Shown: positions 56,919 to 64,000 of the stretch, piece by piece
How the letters are laid out: each line of letters starts with the position of its first letter
How positions within the stretch are numbered: position 1 is the stretch's first letter
Assembly: GCA_963743015.1 (NCBI GenBank)
Contig: CAVUOD010000014.1
Location: forward strand, 578,070-642,069
Length of the DNA: 64,000 bases
Direction: 5' to 3'
Origin: CAVSRC01 sp963743015
GTDB lineage: Bacteria; Pseudomonadota; Alphaproteobacteria; Rhizobiales; Kaistiaceae
Notes under the pieces: generated by a model
What the model saw: the letters and a program-made list of their open reading frames with translations, nothing else
Database searches by the model: none
What the model was told of the DNA's origin: nothing
Made by a program: the position numbers and the translations under genes

Positions 56919-57637
56919 GCCGGTTCGACCTCCGGTGTGAACATGTAGCCGTCGCCGCGCACGGTGACGATCATCTCCGGCGCCTTCGGATCGGCCTCGA
57001 TCTTCTTGCGGATGCGGCTGACCTGGACGTCGATGGAGCGGTCGAACGGGGCGGCATCGCGACCGCGGGCGAGGTCGAGGAGCTGGTTGCGGGTGAGAAC
57101 GCGCTGCGGGCGCTCGACGAAGGCGATGAGCAGTTCGTATTCGCCGGTGGTGAGGTCGACGATGAGACCATCGGGCGCCTCCAGCCGGCGCCGGCCGAGG
57201 TCGAGCGACCAGCCGGCAAAGCGCATGCGCTTGGGCGTAGCGGCCGGCTTGCCGATGGTGGCGGCGGTGCTGGTGCGCCGCAGGATGGCACGCACCCGCG
57301 CCAGAAGCTCGCGCGGGTTGAAGGGTTTGGCAATGTAGTCGTCGGCACCCATTTCGAGGCCGACGATGCGATCGGTCTCGTCGCCCATGGCGGTCAGCAT
57401 GAGGATCGGGACGGATGAGCGGGCGCGCAGATCGCGGCACAGCTCCAGGCCGCTTCTCCCCGGCAGCATGAGGTCGAGGATCACCAGATCGATGCTGGCA
57501 GCCGCCAGCGCCGTCTCCATGGTTCGCGCGTCGGAGGCGGTCGAAACCTTGTAGCCATGCTTGACGAAGAAGCGCGAGACCAGGTCCCTGATTTCGCGAT
57601 CGTCGTCGACGATCAGAAGCTGTGGTGTGGCGCCCAC
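56915..57637 (-). CDS. OmpR-family response regulator
   Basis: A 240-aa regulator. The receiver (LLIVDDDREIRDLVSRFF, phospho-acceptor Asp in VILDLMLPGRSGLELC, Thr in MLTAMGDETDRIVGLEMGAD, Lys in YIAKPFNPRELLARV) is followed by a winged-helix DNA-binding domain (LTTGEYELLIAFVERPQRVL; SIDVQVSRIRKKIEADPKAP; VRGDGYMF). GTG at 57637 begins VGATPQLLIVDDD and gives the normal length; the frame is open further upstream to 57742 but that part lacks family character. The stop overlaps the kinase start. Confidence 0.9.
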   Translation of the reverse strand: MGATPQLLIVDDDREIRDLVSRFFVKHGYKVSTASDARTMETALAAASIDLVILDLMLPGRSGLELCRDLRARSSVPILMLTAMGDETDRIVGLEMGADDYIAKPFNPRELLARVRAILRRTSTAATIGKPAATPKRMRFAGWSLDLGRRRLEAPDGLIVDLTTGEYELLIAFVERPQRVLTRNQLLDLARGRDAAPFDRSIDVQVSRIRKKIEADPKAPEMIVTVRGDGYMFTPEVEPA

Positions 57638-57738
57638 GGTGTTGCCCGCCCGGGAGAGAAATGAAGCCGTCCGGAATAGCCGGCACCCGGAGGGCAATTC
57701 TGCTCGGCCCGGATCGCGGCAAAATTCGGGCAAACGCG

Positions 57739-57769
57739 TCACGCGCCGGCAGAGGCCGCCGGCGCGTGA
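57739..57769 (-). terminator. Perfect 12-bp hairpin, likely terminator of the 74-aa gene
   Basis: TCACGCGCCGGC and GCCGGCGCGTGA pair without mismatch around a seven-base loop, 20 bases beyond the stop of the 74-aa gene on the minus strand. The T-rich stretch AATTTT follows about 15 bases later, which is further than usual. Confidence 0.5.
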
Positions 57770-57788
57770 TGCGCAGGTCAGCCGGCGC

Positions 57789-58013
57789 TTAGGCCTTGCA
57801 GGCGGCGTCGGCCTTCATCGCCTTCTCGGCATCGGCCTTGGTCTTGTAGGTGTCCTTGCCGATCATCGTGAAGGTCTTGCCATTCGGCTTGTGGCTGGTC
57901 ACCGAGCACTTGTGGGTCTTGACGCTCTGCTCGACGTAATAGGTCGTGGCGGCGAAGGCCGGCGCGACGAGGGCGGTGGTGAGCGCGGCGGCAACGATAA
58001 CCTTGCGAAGCAT
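57789..58013 (-). CDS. Small secreted protein, 74 aa
   Basis: The ATG at 58013 has CGGAGA about seven bases upstream. The signal peptide (MLRKVIVAAALTTALVAPAF, cleavage near AFA-AT) is followed by a mature part of about 52 residues: TYYVEQSVKTHKCSVTSHKP, NGKTFTMIGKDTYKTKADAE and KAMKADAACKA, with two cysteines. The pattern of a short beta-rich peptide ending in an alpha-helix with K-x-x-A spacing is seen in many small rhizobial secreted proteins of unknown role. It precedes the two-component system on the same strand; functional linkage is unproven. Confidence 0.8.
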   Translation of the reverse strand: MLRKVIVAAALTTALVAPAFAATTYYVEQSVKTHKCSVTSHKPNGKTFTMIGKDTYKTKADAEKAMKADAACKA

Positions 58014-58180
58014 TGGGTAGTCTCCGATACGGGTTGACCCCCCGCCGGCGGATGCCGGATGCGGGGCATCGCCGCGGCGCGTCGGGCGTCTGCCGATTCG
58101 CGGGCGAGCGATGGCGCGGAGATCACCACGGCTCTGTAAGCCCGGTGTTTCGCGACTGTCGCCGTTTGTAACGGTGTGTT

Positions 58181-59629
58181 TCAGCCGGGTGCGGTGCGGC
58201 CGACCAGCGGTTTGGCGGCGCTCTCCAGCGGCGGCAGGCGCCGGGTGAGGCCGAGGCGCTCGCGCATGATCCAGCGCGTGGTCATCAGAACCGCGACCGC
58301 GGCAAGGCCGGTGGACAGGCCGATCCAGATGCCGATGCCGTTGAACTTCAGCCAGAAGGCCAGCGCGACGCCGATCGGCAGGCCGATGCCCCAATAGCCG
58401 AGGCCGGCGAGCCACATCGGCACGCGCGTATCGCCGAGGCCGCGCAACATGCCGGAGCTGGTCACCTGGGCACCGTCGACGATCTGGAAGATGCCGGCCC
58501 AGACCAGATAGGAGGCGGCAAGGCCGGCGACGACCGCATCGGCCGGATTGGACCAGTCGAGAAAGAGGCCGACGAGTTCGTGCCTGAACAGCAGGATCAG
58601 GGTCGCAGCGCCGCAGGCATAGACCAGCGCCATGCCGTAGGCCGACCATCCGGCGCGGGCGATGCCGGCGATATCCCTGGCGCCATAGGCGCGGCCGACG
58701 CGCACGGTCGCCGCGGTGCCGAGGCCCAGCGGCACCATGAAGGTGAGCGAGGGAATCTGGATGGCGATGGCGTGGGCGGCGAGCGCCGAGGCACTGATCA
58801 CGCCCATGAGAAAGGTCGACGCGTTGAAGATGGTCACCTCGAAGGCCAGCGTCACCCCGATCGGCAGGCCGACCCGCCAGATGGCGCGGAAGCGCGACCA
58901 GTCGGGCCGCCAGAAGCGGCCGAAGAGATGATAGCGGCGGAAGCGCCGGTCGAGCGTGATGAGCAGCGCCAGACCGCCGGCCATATAGATGTTGGTGAGC
59001 GTGGTGGCGATGCCGGCGCCGGGCAGCCCGAGGGCCGGCAGGCCGAAGTGGCCGAACATCAGCGACCAGACCAGAACCGCATTGATGACGAGCGCACTGC
59101 CGCCGATCCACAGCGCGACCAGCGGCCGTTCCAGCGCCGAGATGAAATTGCGCAGGATCACGTAGACCAGGAACGGCAGGAACTGCCACTGGAAGGTGTG
59201 CAGATAGGAAGCCGCCTTGGCCGCAATCGCCGGCTGCTGGCCGAGCGCCAGGAAGATCGCGTCGCCGTGCCAGAGCACCACCCAGATCGGCAGGGTGATG
59301 GCGATCGCCACCCAGAGGCCCTGGCGCACGGTACGGCGCACGTCGCGCACCGAGCGGCGGTTGCGGCCGAGTTCGATGGCCATCAGCGGCGCTGTCGCCG
59401 TCACCACGCCGATGGCGAAGATGAGGAAGGCGAAGTTGAGGTTGACGGCAAGGGCGCCGGCGGCAAGCGACTCCGGCCCGAGCCAACCCATCATGACCAC
59501 GTCGGTCGTCTGCAGTCCGACCTGGGCGACGTTGGTCAGGATGATCGGCCAGGCGAGCGCAAGCGTAGCGGAGATTTCTGCGCCCCACGCCCCGCGCGAG
59601 GACGGCGCCCTGGCTACCATGACAGTCAT
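58181..59629 (-). CDS. MATE-family multidrug/cation antiporter
   Basis: A 482-aa, 12-segment membrane exporter (NorM type). Family motifs: LALAWPIILTNVAQVGLQTT with DVVMMGWLGPESLAAGALAV in the first bundle, and the duplicated counterpart FEVTIFNASTFLMGVISASA with AHAIAIQIPSLTFMVPLGLG in the second. It couples sodium or proton entry to expulsion of cationic compounds. I chose ATG at 59629 (MTVMVARAPSSRG); the frame is open to 59710 but that part looks like leader sequence. The frame is intact. Confidence 0.9.
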   Translation of the reverse strand: MTVMVARAPSSRGAWGAEISATLALAWPIILTNVAQVGLQTTDVVMMGWLGPESLAAGALAVNLNFAFLIFAIGVVTATAPLMAIELGRNRRSVRDVRRTVRQGLWVAIAITLPIWVVLWHGDAIFLALGQQPAIAAKAASYLHTFQWQFLPFLVYVILRNFISALERPLVALWIGGSALVINAVLVWSLMFGHFGLPALGLPGAGIATTLTNIYMAGGLALLITLDRRFRRYHLFGRFWRPDWSRFRAIWRVGLPIGVTLAFEVTIFNASTFLMGVISASALAAHAIAIQIPSLTFMVPLGLGTAATVRVGRAYGARDIAGIARAGWSAYGMALVYACGAATLILLFRHELVGLFLDWSNPADAVVAGLAASYLVWAGIFQIVDGAQVTSSGMLRGLGDTRVPMWLAGLGYWGIGLPIGVALAFWLKFNGIGIWIGLSTGLAAVAVLMTTRWIMRERLGLTRRLPPLESAAKPLVGRTAPG

Positions 59630-59727
59630 GGAGCGAGCTTCTAGACCGGCTTCTCGGCTGGCGCCACCCCCGCGGCGCGGAGGACGTGACCGTTGTGTCG
59701 TTCCGGTCACGCCCCCGACGGGTCGGC

Positions 59728-61136
59728 CTATCGCGGCCGGCAGGTCGCCGGATAGCTGCCGCCGCGCGACCAGGTGATGGTTTCGGCATAGCCGACCAGC
59801 ATGTCGCCGCCGCGGTCGACATAGCGGGCGCCGCGGCGCGAGGCGACGCGGTGCAGCGTCGTCGGCGGACCGCCCGGCTCGCTGACGATCACTCTGGCAT
59901 GGGCATCGTCGAAGACGACGCGGATGAAGCTGCCATCGTCACAGGCAAAGGGAATGGCGCCGAGTCCGGCGAGGGCATCGGCGGCCCGGAAACCACCGGC
60001 GGGGCCGGGACGACCGGCGGCGGGCTGCAATAGCCGAGGAACTCGCGCGCCTTGGCGGCACTGCCCTTCAGCGACAGGGTATAGGGCGCCGCCGAGCCGA
60101 TGCGGACCGTCAGATAGCTTTCGCGGATGATCGCGGCCCACAGCGGATCGTCGGTCTTCAGCTTGATCAGCGGGTTGGACAGGCCGCTCAACTGCGACAC
60201 GTCGGAACCGGTCGCCTGATAGGTCTGGGTGAAGGCGCCGGCGGAGAAGTCGACGCTGACGGCGGCGCCGGGCCGCACCTCCGCGGCGCTGCGTCCGAGC
60301 GCGACGGTCGTCTCGTTCGAGCCCGGCGAACAGACCGCGGTGAACTCGCTGTCGTCGGAGTTGGGGATGGCGAAGGCAAGGCTGCCGCTGTCCTTGGTCG
60401 AGGTGAACATCCATACGGCGTCGCCCGCGACCGGCGCCGGCGCGCCGGATGTCACGGGCGGCGCTGGCGGCGCTGGCGGTGCGGCGGCCGTGCCGCCGGA
60501 GGAGAGCAGCGTCACGCTCACCTTCCAGTCGTTGGCGCAGATATCGACGGCGCGGGCGATGCGCCGACCGTCGGAGAGCACCAGGCCAAGATCGCGCGGG
60601 CAGGTAATGCCGTCCGCGCCCGGCGCAACCAGCACCTCGACCGCATTGCCGATGCGCCGGTTGATGGCGATCGCCTTGCCGGCCATGAACACGCTGTCGA
60701 TGGTGACGTTGGGATCGTCGACGCTGATCACCACCGGCTGGAAGCCGGCCGGTTGAGCGGAAGCGTCCGGTCCGCCGGCGGCAGGCGGCCGGGGCGCAGG
60801 AGGCGCCGGCTTGCTGGCGGTCGAGAACGGCACCGTGACCTGGGCCCCATTGGCGCAGATGTCGGTGTCGATCGTCGCCACCGTGCCGTTGGAGCCGGTG
60901 AAACTGACGTGCTCGGCGCAAGGCACCGCGCCGCCAGGATTGTCGAGGCGGAAGAAGGTCACGCCGCCGCCCTGTCCGGCGACGGCAAGATCCTTGCCGT
61001 TCACGCTGGCGCTGGTGACCGAGACGCCGGCCTTGTCGCTGCGTGCGCTGAACAGACGGCTGTCGGCATGGGCAACGCCCGCCAGCAGTACGATGGCGAC
61101 CGTGCCGGTCGCCAGAATTTCAACAAAACGGGGCAT
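59728..61136 (-). CDS. Secreted multi-module protein with MliC-like C-terminal domain, one frameshift
   Basis: A signal peptide (MPRFVEILATGTVAIVLLAG, cleavage near AHA-DS) precedes two similar modules of about 75 residues. Each ends in a DICAN motif (TDICANGAQVTVPF; VDICANDWKVSVTL) with one earlier cysteine (VPCAEH; ITCPRD), joined by proline-rich linkers. A third beta-rich region follows (VWMFTSTKDSGSLAFAIPNS; LTVRIGSAAPYTLSLKGSAA). After a break near 59985, the C-terminal 80 residues (IPFACDDGSFIRVVF; YVDRGGDMLVGYAETITWSR; YPATCRPR) resemble the MliC/PliC lysozyme-inhibitor fold. ATG at 61136 follows GGGGAG. Lysozyme inhibition or envelope protection is only a hypothesis. Confidence 0.72.
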
Positions 61137-61237
61137 CCCGTTCTCCCCACGAGGTCCTGCCACCCTCTATACGTTCATTTGCGCCAAAGCCTACGGGCCT
61201 GACAAGCCCGACAAGGATGGCGAGATCGCGGCGGCGG

Positions 61238-62126
61238 TCAGCCGAGGAGGTGGAAGCGGTTCTCGGGCTGTCCGCGGATGTCGACGGCAAGCGCGTAAAG
61301 ACCGCCCGGACAGGCGCTCGTCGGGCCGCCTGCCGGTAGTGATGAACAGCAACGTCAGCTGCGGTCCGCCGAAGGTGCAGGTGGTCACGTCGGTCACCGG
61401 CATCTCGACGATGCGGTCGATCTCGCCGGTGGGCGCAATGCGCACGATGCAGCCGCCGCCATAGCGCGCATTCCACAGATATCCCTCGCTGTCCATCGCC
61501 GAGCCGTCCGGCAGGCCGCGCTCGAAGGCGGTGAAGAACGGGCGCTGGTTGGCGATAGCGCCGGTCCTGAGATCGTAGTCCCAAACGTAAATGGCGTTGG
61601 CGAGCGTATCGGCAGAATAGAAGCGACTGCCGTTCGGGTTCCAGCAGAAGGTGTTGCTGATGCCGATGCCGCTCTTCTCGGTCGTGCACGAGCCGTCGGG
61701 ACGAACGCGGAACAGGCGCCCCAGGTCGTCGCGCTCGACCGGAAGATCCTCGCCCCCCGCGCCGACATTGTTGGGCATCGAGCCGACCCAGAAATTGCCG
61801 GCCGGGTCGGGGCGGCCGTCATTCAGGCGCACGCCGGCGCGACCGCGTTCGGGATTGACGAAATCGGCGCGGGCGTCGTTGGCCGGCTGCCACAGGATGA
61901 CGTGGGAGCCGAGCGCGACGATGAGGGTATCGGGGCGGTCGGTGAGGCCGAGGGCGACCACCGGCTCGGAGAAGAACCAGTTCTTCACATTGCCGGTTTC
62001 AGGCTCGAAGCGGTGTATGAGGAAGCGGTTGATGTCGACCCAATAGAGGGCCTTGTGCAGGGCGTGCCAGACGGCCCCCTCGCCCGTCCCGTCGCCGGAC
62101 GGAACCACACATAGTGGTGAACGCAT
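61238..62126 (-). CDS. SMP-30/gluconolactonase-family lactonase, one frameshift
   Basis: A six-bladed propeller hydrolase of about 295 aa. The metal-binding Glu is in GTGEGAVWHALHKALYWVDI (residue 16), the substrate loop in VRLNDGRPDPAGNFWVGSM, and metal-binding Asn/Asp in ISNTFCWNPNGSRFYSADT and GLPDGSAMDSEGYLWNARYG. It opens sugar lactones. After residue 275 the frame changes; removing one G near 61305 restores GLYALAVDIRGQPENRFHLL and a stop at 61238. It is divergent from zwf (147 bases between starts), pointing to oxidative sugar catabolism. Confidence 0.85.
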
Positions 62127-62273
62127 GTTACCCCCTGAAGTCGCACTGGCACTATTCGTGCAACGAATCCTCTGCCAAAACGCTCCCGGTCAGTGTAGAC
62201 CGCACCAACCGGAACCCGAAATCCGTCGGGGCCTTGTCTCCTCCCACTAGCCGCCTCCGGAGTTCTTGCCGCC

Positions 62274-63753
62274 ATGACCAGCCGCATCATTGCCGTCGAG
62301 CCGTTCGATTTCGTCATTTTCGGCGGCGCCGGCGACCTCGCCTACCGCAAGCTGCTGCCCGCCCTCTACGAACGCCATCTCGACGGCCAGATCCCGACGG
62401 TCACCCGCATCATCGGCGTCTCGCGCCGGCAGATGAGCGACGACGACTACCGCGAGGCGACGCGCCGGGCGCTCAACGAACATGTACCCGACGGCACCGG
62501 CGACGACGCGGTGCTGCAGACCTTCCTCAACCGCCTGCATTTCGTGCCGGTCGATGCGACCGCGAGGCGGGCTGGGACGACCTCTCAGCCATGCTGCAAG
62601 GACGGCCAGGAGCGCATCCGCGCCTTCTACCTCGCCGTGGCGCCGGAACTGTTCGGCACGATCTGCGCCAAGATCGGCAATAAGGGCCTGATCACGCCGC
62701 GCACGCGGGTGATCATCGAGAAGCCGATCGGCCATGACCTCCAGTCGGCCCGCGACGTCAACGACTTCGTCGGCAAGGTGTTCGACGAGCGCCAGATCTA
62801 CCGCATCGACCACTATCTCGGAAAAGAGACGGTGCAGAACCTGATGGCGCTGCGATTCGGCAACGCGCTGTTCGAGCCGCTGTGGAATTCGGCCCATATC
62901 GACCACGTCCAGATCACCGCGGCGGAGAGCATCGGCGTCGGCGGGCGCGAAGGCTATTACGACCAGGCCGGTGCGCTGCGCGACATGGTGCAGAACCACA
63001 TGATGCAGCTTCTCACGCTGATGGCGATGGAGCCGCCGACGCGCATGGACGCGGACGCGGTGCGCGACGAGAAGATCAAGGTGCTGCAGGGCCCTGAAGC
63101 CGATCGATGAGGGCAATGTCGCCCAGCTCGTCGTGCGCGGGCAATACCGCTCGGGCATCGGCGCCGAGGGGGCGATGGCGAGCTACATCGAGGACATCGA
63201 CAACCCGGCCAGCACCACCGAAACCTTCGTTGCGCTCAAGGTCGAGATCGAGAACTGGCGCTGGGCGGGGGTGCCGTTCTATCTGAGGACCGGCAAGCGG
63301 CTGCCGGTCGGGACCTCCGAGATCGTGCTGACCTTCCGCAACATCCCCCACTCGATCTTCCAGCCGACCGTCGGCGCCATCGAGTGCAACCGCCTGGTGC
63401 TGCGCATCCAGCCCGACGAAGGCGTCAAGCTGTGGCTGATGATCAAGGACCCCGGCCCCGGCGGCATGCGCCTGCGCTATGTGCCGCTCGACATGAGCTT
63501 CGCCGAAGCCTTCGGCGTGCGCAGCCCGAATGCCTATGAGCGGCTGATCCTCGACGTCATCCGCGGCGACCAGACCCTGTTCATGCACCGCGAAGAGGTC
63601 GAGGCCGCGTGGGCGTGGATCGACCCGATCATCGACGCCTGGGCGACGACCAGCGAGGGCCCCCGGCCCTATCCGGCCGGCACCTGGGGTCCGACGGCCG
63701 CCATCTCGCTGATCGAGCGCGACGGCCGTACCTGGCACGACGACGGGGCATAA
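62274..63753 (+). CDS. zwf: Glucose-6-phosphate 1-dehydrogenase, frameshifted
   Basis: The enzyme oxidises glucose-6-phosphate to 6-phosphogluconolactone with NADP+, the entry to the Entner-Doudoroff and pentose phosphate routes. The NADP site is VIFGGAGDLAYRKLLPAL (GxxGDLA) and the catalytic motif RIDHYLGKE, followed by FEPLWNSAHIDHVQITAAE. Between about 62555 and 62605 two compensating one-base shifts replace the expected EAGWDDLSAML segment without a stop. A further one-base insertion near 63090 (GGG for GG) shifts the frame; the downstream part (VVRGQYRSGIGAEGAMASYI, GVPFYLRTGKRLP) runs to 63753. Total about 490 aa, normal for Zwf. Confidence 0.9.
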
Positions 63754-64000
63754 GGCCGATGCTGTGGGCGATGCTCGGGAACGCCGGTGGCGATCGGGCG
63801 GTTTTGCCGCCCCCCTCGTCCTCGTCGCCTGCCTGCGTCGCCCGGAGGCAGGCGCGCCAAGGTCCGCCCGGTTTCGACGCCCTGGAGGGCGCGTCCTGAC
63901 GCTAACCGCACGGGCGGCCCGCTCCTTGCTACGCCGCCATCGAACTTTCACGATTGGGCTGCTAGGTCGGCCCTGAAATCCAACGAGCCCGGCCGATGAC
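63754..64000. other. Region after zwf without a recognisable gene
   Basis: No frame shows family sequence. Two hairpins can form: GGGCGG-TTTTG-CCGCCC near 63805 and GCCTGCC...GGCAGGC near 63830-63856, the latter possibly a terminator without a T run. The 3' neighbour (pgl or edd would be usual) is not reached. Confidence 0.4.

Noticed and set aside
55482..57722. Response regulator and kinase as one 746-aa fusion
   Set aside because: The N-terminal third of that frame is the out-of-frame shadow of the regulator; the real regulator and kinase overlap at TTGA.
57789..59822. One long minus-strand frame joining part of the MATE region to the 74-aa protein
   Set aside because: The MATE protein is in another frame; only the last 74 codons, with their own ribosome-binding site and signal peptide, look real.

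Overview
The window reads as chromosomal DNA of a GC-rich alphaproteobacterium, most likely of the order Hyphomicrobiales (Rhizobiales; Phyllobacteriaceae/Mesorhizobium-like). The evidence is a tRNA-His of the alphaproteobacterial type (G1:U72, A73, no G-1), an alphaproteobacterial/plant-type glutamate-cysteine ligase, a DUF1127 protein, a phasin, a PdhS-type kinase behind a CtrA-like box, and intergenic palindromic repeats of rhizobial style. I see no plasmid, phage, transposase or CRISPR signal. The genus is inference only.

Layout. 1-6.9 kb: 2-hydroxyacid oxidation. glcE (cut by the window edge) and glcD (minus) lie back to back with lutABC (plus); a GFA-domain gene, a 54-aa membrane ORF and a small secreted protein sit between them. 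6.9-16.7 kb: an amino-acid ABC permease and binding protein without ATPase, an amidotransferase, a PPP-family phosphatase, a 1-Cys peroxiredoxin whose frame is continuous with a LysR regulator, DUF1127, a universal stress protein, gshA, rsmE and a membrane protein. 16.7-22.6 kb: xseA, a GNAT, a small cytochrome c, a TPP enzyme and two poorly characterised proteins. 22.6-26.9 kb: a three-gene signalling operon (histidine kinase, stand-alone receiver, receiver-GGDEF-EAL). 27-39.4 kb: a DTW-domain tRNA-modifying enzyme, a phosphoribosyltransferase, tRNA-His, a phasin, a PdhS-like kinase, acetoacetyl-CoA synthetase, an AsmA-like protein, and an EF-hand / ECF sigma / anti-sigma / heavy-metal-sensor module.

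39.4-49.4 kb: polyamine uptake and catabolism (potFGHI, puuA, a cupin, puuB) followed by a DHA2-type MFS exporter; a decayed nuclease-like gene lies between puuA and the cupin. 49.4-55.4 kb: a tightly overlapping cecR-ybhGFSR efflux operon with a palindromic candidate operator. 55.4-64 kb: an OmpR/EnvZ-type two-component system, a 74-aa secreted protein, a MATE exporter, a secreted protein with duplicated modules and an MliC-like end, and an SMP-30 lactonase divergent from zwf.

A strong caveat applies to the whole window. About fifteen genes whose protein sequence is otherwise well conserved are interrupted by single-base insertions or deletions, mostly in short G/C runs (xseA, the TPP enzyme, two signalling proteins, lutC, potG, puuB, zwf and others). 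Their remaining sequence shows no decay, and the most economical reading is uncorrected sequencing or assembly error. I therefore annotate them as genes with frameshifts and list the breakpoints. The most interesting biology is the EF-hand/ECF module, the CtrA-like box in front of the PdhS-like kinase, the LysR-peroxiredoxin continuous frame, the palindromic-repeat tail on GlcD and the duplicated-module secreted protein.
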